Positions 25,078-32,477 of a stretch of DNA of 64,000 nucleotides are shown in pieces. A model generated the notes under the pieces. That model was given only the letters and a program-made list of their open reading frames with translations, did no database searches and was not told the origin of the DNA. Within the stretch, counting starts at the first letter, position 1, and each line of letters opens with the position of its first letter. Source of the DNA: Cognatilysobacter xinjiangensis (GTDB lineage: Bacteria; Pseudomonadota; Gammaproteobacteria; Xanthomonadales; Xanthomonadaceae); assembly GCF_014651995.1 (NCBI RefSeq), contig NZ_BMXY01000001.1, positions 620,001-684,000 on the forward strand, given 5' to 3'. The position numbers and the translations under genes are program-made.

Positions 25078-27108
25078 ATGAAATCCTTCCGCCGTCTCCT
25101 GCTGCTGGCGCTCGCCTTCTCCGCCGCGTTGCCCGCCTGGGGCGCCCAGGTCGAACGCTGGGTGATCCTCGTCGACAACGGCACCAAGGCTGGCCATCAG
25201 GTGGTCACCCATGCCGACGACGGCAGCGTGCGCACCGAATTCGTGTTCAAGGACAACGGCCGCGGCCCGGAGTTGAAGGAAGAGTACGCGCTCTCACCCG
25301 ACGGCACGTTCTCCCGCTACCGCATCACCGGCGTGTCGACGTTCGGCGCGAAGGTCGACGAGACCTATCGCCGCAGCGGCGATCAGGCCGAATGGACGAC
25401 CACCGCCGACCGCGGCACGCGCGCCGTTGCCGGCGTCGCGCAATACGCGCCGCTCGGCGGCACGCCGCAGTCGATCTCCGCCACCGTGGCAGCGCTCGCA
25501 AAGCGCGCCGATGGCCGCCTCCCGCTGGTGCCCGGCGGCACGCTGAGCATGCGCGAGCTCGCGCGCGAGACCCTCACGCGCGGCGGCGACACGAAGACGG
25601 TACGGCTGCTCGCCATTACCGGCCAGGGTCTGATGCCGAACTTCGGCTGGTTCACCGGCGATGCCACACCAGCGTTGTTCGGCTTCGTCGTGCCCGGCTA
25701 CCTGCAGATGCTGCCGGAAGGCTGGGAGGCAGCCGGCCCGCAGCTGGAAGCGCGCCAGAAGGCCGCCGAGGGCGAGCTGCTGGTCGCGATGCAGAAACAG
25801 CTTGCGCACCCGCTGGCGGGCAGCACGCTGATCCGCGACGTGCGCGTGTTCGACAGCGCGGCCGCGAAGCTCGGCGCGCGCAGCGACGTGCTGATCCGCG
25901 ACGGCAAGATCGTGTCGGTGGCGCCGGCCGGCAAGGCGCCAAAGGCGGACCGCACCATCGACGGCGGTGGCCGCGTGATGATTCCGGGCCTGTGGGACAT
26001 GCACGCCCACGCCGGCCGCTGGGACGGCGGCCTGAACATCGCGGCCGGCGTCACCAGCGTGCGCGACATGGGCAACGACAACGCCACGCTGCAGCAGATC
26101 ATCGCCGAGGAGAAGGCCGGCACGCTGATGTCGCCGCGCATCGTGGCGGCGGGCTTCATCGAGGGCGAAAGCCCCATGTCGGCGCGCAACGGCTTCGTCA
26201 TCAAGAACCTCGACGAAGCGAAGAAGGCGGTGGACTGGTACGCGGCCCACGGCTATCCGCAGATCAAGATCTACAACTCGTTCCCGAAGGACGTGCTCAA
26301 GGACACCGTCGCCTACGCGCATTCCAAGGGCATGCGCGTGAGCGGGCACGTGCCGGCCTTCCTGCGCGCGCAGGACGTGATCGACGCGGGTTTCGACGAG
26401 ATCCAGCACATCAACCAGCTGATGCTGAACTTCCTCGTCGACGACAAGACCGACACGCGCACGCTGGAGCGCTTCTACCTGCCCGCGAAGAAGGTCGCCG
26501 ATCTCGACTTCGACGGCCCCGAGGTGCAGGCCTTCATCCGCACGATGGCGCAGAAGAAGATCGCCGCCGATCCGACGCTCGCCACCTTCGAGTTCCTGCA
26601 CCAGCGGGACGGCACGATGTCGCCGATCATCGCGCCCGTCGCCGAGCACCTGCCGCCGGACGTGACGCGCGCGCGCATGGCCGCCGAGCTCGACATCCCC
26701 GACGACGCCACCTGGAAGCGCTACGACGCTTCCTACCGCAAGATGGTCGAGTTCGTCGGCCGCCTTTACCGGGCGGGCGTGCCGATCGTTGCGGGCACCG
26801 ACGAGATTCCCGGCTTCACCCTGCAGCGCGAGCTGGAGCTCTACGTCGACGCCGGCCTGACGCCGTCGCAGGTGCTGAAGATCGCGACGCTCGATGCCGC
26901 GACGATCGCGCGTGCACCCGATCGCGGCGAGATCCGGCCCGGAATGACTGCCGACCTCGTGCTGCTGGACGGCGAGCCCACGACCAACATCGCCGACGTG
27001 CGCAAGGTCGCGCTGGTCATCAAGGGCGACACCGCGTATGCGCCGGCGGAGATCGACCGCGCGCTGGGCATCGCGCCATTCGCCGAGCCGGTGGCGATCG
27101 CGCGCTGA
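25078..27108 (+). CDS. Exported amidohydrolase with an N-terminal accessory domain
   Basis: This 676-residue protein has a signal peptide (RRLLLLALAFSAALPAWGA). Residues about 25-245 form a region I do not recognise. From about 265 an imidazolonepropionase/prolidase-like amidohydrolase domain follows: PGLWDMHAHAG (metal HxH), GVTSVRDMGN, RVSGHVPAFL (His), EIQHINQLM (His) and IVAGTDEIPG (catalytic Asp). The ATG at 25078 follows GGAGG and begins the signal peptide. It likely hydrolyses a cyclic amide, dipeptide or similar compound in the periplasm; the substrate is not evident. It ends in a terminator shared with the convergent acyltransferase gene. Confidence 0.88.
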   Translation: MKSFRRLLLLALAFSAALPAWGAQVERWVILVDNGTKAGHQVVTHADDGSVRTEFVFKDNGRGPELKEEYALSPDGTFSRYRITGVSTFGAKVDETYRRSGDQAEWTTTADRGTRAVAGVAQYAPLGGTPQSISATVAALAKRADGRLPLVPGGTLSMRELARETLTRGGDTKTVRLLAITGQGLMPNFGWFTGDATPALFGFVVPGYLQMLPEGWEAAGPQLEARQKAAEGELLVAMQKQLAHPLAGSTLIRDVRVFDSAAAKLGARSDVLIRDGKIVSVAPAGKAPKADRTIDGGGRVMIPGLWDMHAHAGRWDGGLNIAAGVTSVRDMGNDNATLQQIIAEEKAGTLMSPRIVAAGFIEGESPMSARNGFVIKNLDEAKKAVDWYAAHGYPQIKIYNSFPKDVLKDTVAYAHSKGMRVSGHVPAFLRAQDVIDAGFDEIQHINQLMLNFLVDDKTDTRTLERFYLPAKKVADLDFDGPEVQAFIRTMAQKKIAADPTLATFEFLHQRDGTMSPIIAPVAEHLPPDVTRARMAAELDIPDDATWKRYDASYRKMVEFVGRLYRAGVPIVAGTDEIPGFTLQRELELYVDAGLTPSQVLKIATLDAATIARAPDRGEIRPGMTADLVLLDGEPTTNIADVRKVALVIKGDTAYAPAEIDRALGIAPFAEPVAIAR

Positions 27109-27115
27109 CCGCGAT

Positions 27116-27141
27116 GGAGCGCCCGTGGATGCGGGCGCTCC
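27116..27141. terminator. Bidirectional hairpin between amidohydrolase and acyltransferase genes
   Basis: GGAGCGCCCG pairs with CGGGCGCTCC (10 bp) around TGGATG, between two convergent stops at 27108 and 27148. T runs are short. Confidence 0.7.
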
Positions 27142-27147
27142 GTGCAG

Positions 27148-28332
27148 TCATGCTGCGGCGGCTGCGGGAAGTGTTACCGCCGGCGACGCATCGCGGCGGC
27201 GCCACTTCAGCCCGAACAGCGGTCGCAGCAGCGGCAGGCGGCGGATCACCGCGAAACCGGCCCAGCAGCCGATGACGGTGCCGGCGAGTACGCCCACCGC
27301 CTCGACGCCGACTGGCAGCCGCAGCGGGATAAGCCAGTACGCGAGCAGCACGGTCAGGCTCTGGTGCAGGACGTACCAGGGGAACACGGCCTCGTTGGCC
27401 CAGCCGAGCCAGGGCCACGGGCGGTCGAGCAGGGCCTTGGACCAGCCGAGCACCGCGCAGAGCGACCACCAGATGTAAACGCTGCGCAGCACCCAGACGA
27501 TCTGCTGCACGCAGGCCGGGAGGTCGTCGGGCAGGACGGCCACCAGCACGCCGTACAGGCCGAAGAGCCCGAGCATCAGCGCCAGCGAGCGCTGGCGCAG
27601 CCGCGCGAGTTCGTCCCAGAAGCCGTCGGCGCGCGCGATCGCGAAGCCGTAGAGGAAGACGGTGAAGTAGAGGGCGTTGCGGTAGCCGTCGTGGATCAGG
27701 TCGCCGGTGTCCTCGAAGCGCCCCTGCAGGGTCACCGTGGCGATGGCGATCGGGATGGCCGGCACTAGCAGCATCGCGGCACCACGCAGGCCGGTGAAGC
27801 GCGCCTGCAGCCAGCGGCCGCCGCGTGAGCGCAGCAACGGCAGCACCAGCGCCAGCGCGACGGTGTAAGTCCACAGGTAGGCGAGGTACCACAGGTGGTT
27901 CCAGGTGATGCCGTGGGTATCGCCGTCGAACGCGCCTGCGGGCCACGGCTGGAACCGGTAGTAGCGGGCGAGGAAGTCGAGGTAGCCCGGCTGCACGTAG
28001 CCGGTGCCGATGCCCTGCACGTAGGGCTGCACCGGGACGATCACCAGCATCCCGAACACCAGCGGCAGCAGCAGACGCAAGGTACGCCGACCGAGGAAGG
28101 CCAGCCCGCCCGCGCGGCCCAGCAGGTAGGCCGTGGACACGCCGGATATCAGGAAGATCAACGACATCCGCCAGCGGTTCACGAACAGCATCGGCCACTG
28201 CAGCCATTCGTAGGTGTGCGGGCTCTTGATGTGCCAGCCCCAGTCGCCCACGTAGAGCATGCCCCAGTGGTAGAGGATCAGCAGGGCGAAGGCGAGGGCG
28301 CGCAGCGCGTCGATGTAGTGGCGTCGGTTCAT
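27148..28332 (-). CDS. Acyltransferase-3 family membrane protein (OpgC-like)
   Basis: This 394-residue protein has about ten membrane helices. It opens with the acyltransferase-3 signature RRHYIDALRALAFALLILYH and continues with WRMSLIFLISGVSTAYL. The pattern, including WYVLHQSLTVLLAYW near the C-terminus, is most like glucan-biosynthesis protein C and related O-acyl/succinyl transferases acting on surface or periplasmic carbohydrates. The substrate cannot be told. Its gene is divergent from a LytTR regulator with 152 bp between, so the regulator may control it. Confidence 0.85.
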   Translation of the reverse strand: MNRRHYIDALRALAFALLILYHWGMLYVGDWGWHIKSPHTYEWLQWPMLFVNRWRMSLIFLISGVSTAYLLGRAGGLAFLGRRTLRLLLPLVFGMLVIVPVQPYVQGIGTGYVQPGYLDFLARYYRFQPWPAGAFDGDTHGITWNHLWYLAYLWTYTVALALVLPLLRSRGGRWLQARFTGLRGAAMLLVPAIPIAIATVTLQGRFEDTGDLIHDGYRNALYFTVFLYGFAIARADGFWDELARLRQRSLALMLGLFGLYGVLVAVLPDDLPACVQQIVWVLRSVYIWWSLCAVLGWSKALLDRPWPWLGWANEAVFPWYVLHQSLTVLLAYWLIPLRLPVGVEAVGVLAGTVIGCWAGFAVIRRLPLLRPLFGLKWRRRDASPAVTLPAAAAA

Positions 28333-28472
28333 GCCGGCGGTCCGTTGGACGGGGCGGCCAATGTCACGTCGCGCCTGCGTTCGCGGACATCCTCGGTGAC
28401 GATCCGGGCCGCCACGGGGACGAGAGGTGGACCCGCGGGACGAGCGAATCCGCCCGCGCGTGGCCCGCGCGG

Positions 28473-28478
28473 CACAAT
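28473..28478 (+). promoter_or_regulatory. -10 element of the LytTR gene, leaderless-type start
   Basis: CACAAT is followed by six bases (GCGCGG) and the ATG at 28485, the same geometry as at map and tcdA. No Shine-Dalgarno precedes the ATG. Confidence 0.45.
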
Positions 28479-28484
28479 GCGCGG

Positions 28485-29396
28485 ATGGCCGATCACCCGA
28501 AACCCGCCGCCTCCGACTGGGCGCGCTTCCAGCCCTGGCGACCGTGGATCGAGTACGGCTTCTGGATCGGCCTGTTCCTCGTCAACGCGATCGCCAACAG
28601 CGTGACGGTGTCGATGGACACCCGCCGGGTGCACCTGGAGGTGGCCGGCTGGGAGCCGGTGGTCTGGGAGGTCAGCAGCAACCTGCTCAGCCTGCTGCTG
28701 GTGCCGGCCGTGGTGGCGTTCACGCGCTGGCGGCCGGTGGAATTCGACAACTGGCGCCGGCGCCTCGGCGAGTACGCGCTGGCCAGCGTCGTCTGGTCCG
28801 CACTGCACGTCACCGGCATGGTCGCGCTGCGCAAACTGGCCTATTCGGTGGCCGGAGGGCATTACGACTTCGGCGACTGGTGGGTGCAGGGTGCCTACGA
28901 ATACCTGAAGGACGTGCGCGGCTTCACCGGCACGGTGCTGACCATCGAGGCCTACCGGCTGTTCCTGCGCCGCCTGCAGGGCGAGGCGAGCCTGCCGGGC
29001 CTCGCGGACGACGCGCCGTCGAACGCCGGTCCGCCCGCGCGCCCGGACCGCTTCCTGGTGCGCAAGCTCGGCAAGGAATTCCTCGTGCCAGCCGCGGACA
29101 TCGAGTGGCTGCAGGCGGCGGGCAATTACGTGAACCTGCGCGTGCGAGGCCGCGACTACCCGCTGCGCACCACGATGGCGCAGATCGAGGAGCAACTCGA
29201 CCCGGCCACGTTCCGGCGCGTCCACCGCAGCTGGATGGTCAACCTGGACCGCATCGATCGTATCGAGCCCGTCGAGTCGGGTGATGCACGCATCGTGTTG
29301 CAGGACGGTGCGGTGGTGCCCTGCAGCCGTCGCTACCGCGACGCGCTGCGCTTCGACACGCGGCCGCAGCCCGAACGGGCGGCCGCGGCGCGCTGA
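28485..29396 (+). CDS. Membrane-bound LytTR-family transcriptional regulator
   Basis: This 303-residue protein has an N-terminal membrane module of about four helices (residues 23-165) and a C-terminal LytTR DNA-binding domain (about 195-290). The domain shows FLVRKLGKEFLVPAADIEWL, AAGNYVNLRVRGRDYPLRTT and the hallmark FRRVHRSWMVNLDRI. There is no receiver domain, so it is not a standard response regulator; the membrane part probably senses the signal itself or meets a partner protein. It is divergent from the acyltransferase gene and its stop lies 6 bp from the convergent fpr stop. Confidence 0.88.
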   Translation: MADHPKPAASDWARFQPWRPWIEYGFWIGLFLVNAIANSVTVSMDTRRVHLEVAGWEPVVWEVSSNLLSLLLVPAVVAFTRWRPVEFDNWRRRLGEYALASVVWSALHVTGMVALRKLAYSVAGGHYDFGDWWVQGAYEYLKDVRGFTGTVLTIEAYRLFLRRLQGEASLPGLADDAPSNAGPPARPDRFLVRKLGKEFLVPAADIEWLQAAGNYVNLRVRGRDYPLRTTMAQIEEQLDPATFRRVHRSWMVNLDRIDRIEPVESGDARIVLQDGAVVPCSRRYRDALRFDTRPQPERAAAAR

Positions 29397-29402
29397 GCGC
29401 GC

Positions 29403-30212
29403 CTACTTCTCGACGAAGGCGCGCTCGAAGACGTACTGGCCGGGCGTGCCGATCCGCGGTGCGGCCGTGAAGCCGCGCGAGTCGAGCAGGGCGCGGAAGT
29501 CCGCCAGCATCTGCGGGCTGCCGCAGATCATCGCGCGGTCGCGTTCGGCGTCCAGCGGCTCGAGGCCCAGCTGCTCCATCATCCGTCCGCTCGCCATGAG
29601 GTCGGTCAGGCGGCCGCGATGGTCCGCACTGTCGAATACGAAGTCCTCGCGGCTCACGGCCGGGTAGTACATCAGTTGCTTGGCGATCTGTTCGCCGAGG
29701 AACTCGTGGTTCGGCAACTCGTTGACGATGTAGTCGCGGTACGCGAGGTCGGCCGCCGAGCGCACGCCGTGGCAGAGGATCACGCGCTCGAACCGCTCGT
29801 AGGTCTCCGGGTCCTTGATGATCGACAGCCACGGCGCGAAGCCGGTGCCCGTGCCCAGCAGGTACAGGTTGCGACCGGCGTGCAGGTCGCTGATGAGCAG
29901 GGTGCCGGTGGGCTTGCGGCCGATCAGGATCGAATCGCCCGGCTGGATGTGCTGCAGGCGCGAGGTCAGCGGGCCATCGGCCACCTTGATGCTGAAGAAC
30001 TCCAGCTGCTCTTCCCAGTTCGCGCTGGCGATCGAATACGCGCGCATCAGCGGGCGGCGGGTGCCGTCGGGCTGCTCGACCTCCAGCCCGATCATCACGA
30101 ACTGGCCGTTGTCGAAACGGAAGCCGTCGTCGCGGGTGGTGGTGAAGCTGAAATAGGCGTCCGTCCAGTGACGGACGTCGAGCACGGTCTCGGTGCCGAA
30201 AGGCGAGGACAT
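29403..30212 (-). CDS. fpr: Ferredoxin/flavodoxin-NADP+ reductase
   Basis: This 269-residue FAD enzyme transfers electrons between NADPH and ferredoxin or flavodoxin in the cytosol, serving redox defence and Fe-S repair. It has the FAD motif RAYSIAS, the NADP motif LLGTGTGFAPWLSI, CGSPQML and the C-terminal QYVFERAFVEK typical of bacterial-type Fpr. The length matches the family (about 258-270). It lies 30 bp after the App1-like gene on the same strand and may be read with it. Its 3' end nearly touches that of the convergent LytTR gene. Confidence 0.95.
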   Translation of the reverse strand: MSSPFGTETVLDVRHWTDAYFSFTTTRDDGFRFDNGQFVMIGLEVEQPDGTRRPLMRAYSIASANWEEQLEFFSIKVADGPLTSRLQHIQPGDSILIGRKPTGTLLISDLHAGRNLYLLGTGTGFAPWLSIIKDPETYERFERVILCHGVRSAADLAYRDYIVNELPNHEFLGEQIAKQLMYYPAVSREDFVFDSADHRGRLTDLMASGRMMEQLGLEPLDAERDRAMICGSPQMLADFRALLDSRGFTAAPRIGTPGQYVFERAFVEK

Positions 30213-30242
30213 CGGAGCGGGATTCGAGCGGGGGCGCGAATT

Positions 30243-31502
30243 CTAGCCCACGTCCGCCGGCGGGCCCGCCGCGCCGGCGCCGGCGTCCTCCGGCCGCGCG
30301 GGCGCCGCGGTCGCATCCCGGCCCTGCGCGGCGGCCTGCGAAGCCGCCATGGCGAGGCTCGGGCGGGCCGCGTCGCGCTCGACCTCGCGCGCGACTTCAA
30401 TGACCGAATCGGCGTCGATCAGCCCCAGGCCCGCGGCATGCTCGGCGATCGCGCGGCTGTCGCGGGCGCGCAGCATCGGCACGCGGCCACCGGCGATGCG
30501 CTCGATGTGCGCGTCGACGGCGGCGTCCAGCGGCGAGTCGATGTCCGGGTCGACGTCGCGGATGTAGATCGCTGCGATGCGCTCGCCGAACTCCTCCGCG
30601 GCCTGCGAGTAGAGCTTGGCGTCCGCCTGCCCCGAATCGCCCAGCAGCACCCAGCGCAGCGACGGGAAGCGCGCGATGAGCTCCTTCGCGCGTTCGAGCT
30701 TGTGGCCATGGCCGGCGCTCTTGATGAACTTGCCGGCGTCGGTGCCGAGGTCGCGCAGGAACATCGGGCCTGGCGGAATGGCGTTGATCTGCATGAAGTC
30801 GTGCAGCAGGTCGTAGAGGTTCCACGGCGAGCTGGACACGTAGAAGATCGGCGACGGCGCGCGGCCGTGCGCGCCGGCCTGCAGCGCGCGGTACAGCGTC
30901 GCGACGCCCTTGAGCGGCTTTCGCGTGCGCGCGTTGTGCAGGAAGGTCAGCTGCGCGGCGGTCTTCCAGTTGGTGATGCCGCTGTGCAGGATCGTGTCGT
31001 CGATGTCGGAAATCACGCCGATGCGCGCACGCGGATGCACCAGCAACACCGGCTGCGGCGTGGCGAGCGTGCCGTCGGCGAGGCTCGCGGTCGCGTCGGC
31101 CCACAACGAATCGATGCGCGACGGGCCGGGCAGCGCGGCCTGGTAATAGCCCTCGTGATCGGCGACGGCTTCGACCGCGTGGCCGCCGAACTCGACCTTG
31201 ATAAGTACGTTCGGCACCTCGTCGCTTTCGAAGCGGCGATACGTATTGAGGAGGTTCTCCCACCAGCGATCCGCCTCGCCGGGCCCGCCCTGCGGCGCAT
31301 CGGCCAGCACGCGGCCGATCATCTGCACGCCGGTGGCGTCGCCCCAGCCGCGGTAGGCGGCGAGATGGCGTGGGCGATGCGTGCCGGCGATCTGGCGGAA
31401 CCGGCCGCGCGCGGCGTCGAGATAGTCGTCGGCGCGGATCACCGCCGATTGCAGGTGACGGCGTACGAAGGCAGGGGATTGCGGCTTGGACGCGTCGGTC
31501 AT
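30243..31502 (-). CDS. App1/DUF2183-type phosphatase
   Basis: The 419-residue product contains the HAD-like signature DIDDTILHSGI of the App1 phosphatidate-phosphatase catalytic family, with VSSSPWNLYDLLHDFM and LLGDSGQADAKLY downstream. Residues about 40-160 form the beta-rich N-terminal part usual in bacterial members. The last 60 or so residues are a low-complexity Ala-rich tail. By homology with yeast App1 it may dephosphorylate phosphatidic acid, though bacterial substrates are unproved. The start ATG 31502 (MTDASKPQS) is preferred over a TTG at 31514. A terminator of the upstream L,D-transpeptidase gene overlaps its leader. Confidence 0.85.
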   Translation of the reverse strand: MTDASKPQSPAFVRRHLQSAVIRADDYLDAARGRFRQIAGTHRPRHLAAYRGWGDATGVQMIGRVLADAPQGGPGEADRWWENLLNTYRRFESDEVPNVLIKVEFGGHAVEAVADHEGYYQAALPGPSRIDSLWADATASLADGTLATPQPVLLVHPRARIGVISDIDDTILHSGITNWKTAAQLTFLHNARTRKPLKGVATLYRALQAGAHGRAPSPIFYVSSSPWNLYDLLHDFMQINAIPPGPMFLRDLGTDAGKFIKSAGHGHKLERAKELIARFPSLRWVLLGDSGQADAKLYSQAAEEFGERIAAIYIRDVDPDIDSPLDAAVDAHIERIAGGRVPMLRARDSRAIAEHAAGLGLIDADSVIEVAREVERDAARPSLAMAASQAAAQGRDATAAPARPEDAGAGAAGPPADVG

Positions 31503-31516
31503 CGGCGGCGCCAACG

Positions 31517-31546
31517 AAAACGGGCGACGCAGTATCGCGCCGCCCG
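31517..31546 (-). terminator. Terminator after the L,D-transpeptidase gene
   Basis: On the minus strand CGGGCGGCGC (31546-31537) pairs with GCGTCGCCCG (31530-31521), one G-T wobble in ten pairs, followed by TTTT (31520-31517). It lies just after the stop at 31575 and before the App1-like start. Confidence 0.8.
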
Positions 31547-31574
31547 CTTCATGTCGCCGTGGAGATCGTTCGAC

Positions 31575-32348
31575 TCAGCGGCGCGATGCCACCGTCGTGC
31601 CCGTGGTTGCGCAGGCCAGCAGGCGGGACTGGTGCAGCCACTTGTTGTCGGGGTAATACGAGAACACGAACTGGCCGCCCTTCAGCGTGTCGATGATCTC
31701 GCGCGCGACCTGCGCGCGAACCGCCGGGCAACCGTGCGAACGGCCGATGCGGCCGTTCTTCTGCGCCATCGACGCGTCCACGTACCAGGCGCCGTGCATC
31801 ACGATCGCGCGCGAGCGGGCGTTGTCGTTGAAGCCGGGCTCCAGGCCATCCATGCGCAGCGAGTAGCCGTTGCCGCCGTTGTAGGTCTCGGCGGTGCGGA
31901 ACAGGCCGAGGCTGGTCTGGTGGCTGCCGTCGCGGTTGGAGAAGGCGCGCGCGAAGTTCTCGCCGCTGCCCTGGCCGTGCGCGACGTGTTCGGTATAGAG
32001 CACGCGCTCGGCGGCGAGGTCGAACACCCAGAGGCGCTTCTGCGTGGACGGCTTGGAGTAGTCGATCACGGCCAGCTTTTCGCCCGCGCCGGTGGCCTCG
32101 CCGCTCGACATCGCGCAGTCCCGGGCCCTCAGCGCGAGGTCGATCACCTCCGGGTCGGCACCGGGCGCGAGGGCGGCCAGACGCGCGGCGAGCGACATCG
32201 ACGGCAGCGCGGGTGTTGCGGCCGGCGGCGCGATGGGCGCGGTCGGCACCGCGGTGGGGGTGCGGATCGAAACCGTGGGCTCGGCCGGCGACAGGGCCGG
32301 TAGCAGGCAGCAGGCGATGGCCGAAGCCAGGGCGACGGAAGTACGCAT
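31575..32348 (-). CDS. Exported murein L,D-transpeptidase catalytic-domain protein
   Basis: This 257-residue protein has a signal peptide (RTSVALASAIACCLLPALSPA) and then a Pro/Ala/Thr-rich linker to about residue 55. The catalytic region has MHGAWYVDASMAQKNGRIG followed by RSHGCPAVR, the His and Ser-x-Gly-Cys of the YkuD-related murein L,D-transpeptidase family with its catalytic Cys. It likely forms or edits 3-3 cross-links in peptidoglycan or attaches protein to it, in the periplasm. The ATG at 32348 begins the signal peptide. A promoter-like pair and a 10-bp hairpin lie upstream. Confidence 0.9.
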   Translation of the reverse strand: MRTSVALASAIACCLLPALSPAEPTVSIRTPTAVPTAPIAPPAATPALPSMSLAARLAALAPGADPEVIDLALRARDCAMSSGEATGAGEKLAVIDYSKPSTQKRLWVFDLAAERVLYTEHVAHGQGSGENFARAFSNRDGSHQTSLGLFRTAETYNGGNGYSLRMDGLEPGFNDNARSRAIVMHGAWYVDASMAQKNGRIGRSHGCPAVRAQVAREIIDTLKGGQFVFSYYPDNKWLHQSRLLACATTGTTVASRR

Positions 32349-32371
32349 GGAGGAGAATCCCTGAAACGGAC

Positions 32372-32400
32372 GCTTCACCGGCGTGCAGATCCGGTGAAGC
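32372..32400 (-). promoter_or_regulatory. Leader hairpin before the L,D-transpeptidase gene
   Basis: GCTTCACCGG (32372-32381) pairs perfectly with CCGGTGAAGC (32391-32400) around a 9-nt loop. It would lie inside the 5' leader, 23 nt before the ATG. There is no T run, so it is more likely a leader structure or operator than the terminator of ubiB. Confidence 0.4.
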
Positions 32401-32411
32401 TCTATCTGCAA

Positions 32412-32439
32412 AGGTTAGGGCAGTGAAGCCCGCGTGCAA
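32412..32439 (-). promoter_or_regulatory. Candidate promoter of the L,D-transpeptidase gene
   Basis: On the minus strand TTGCAC (32439-32434) and TAACCT (32417-32412) are spaced by 16 bp. Initiation near 32405 would put the inverted repeat at 32372-32400 at the start of the mRNA. Confidence 0.35.
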
Positions 32440-32477
32440 GCAGCCGTGTTCAGGATATTCAGCCTCGCGCGTGATCC

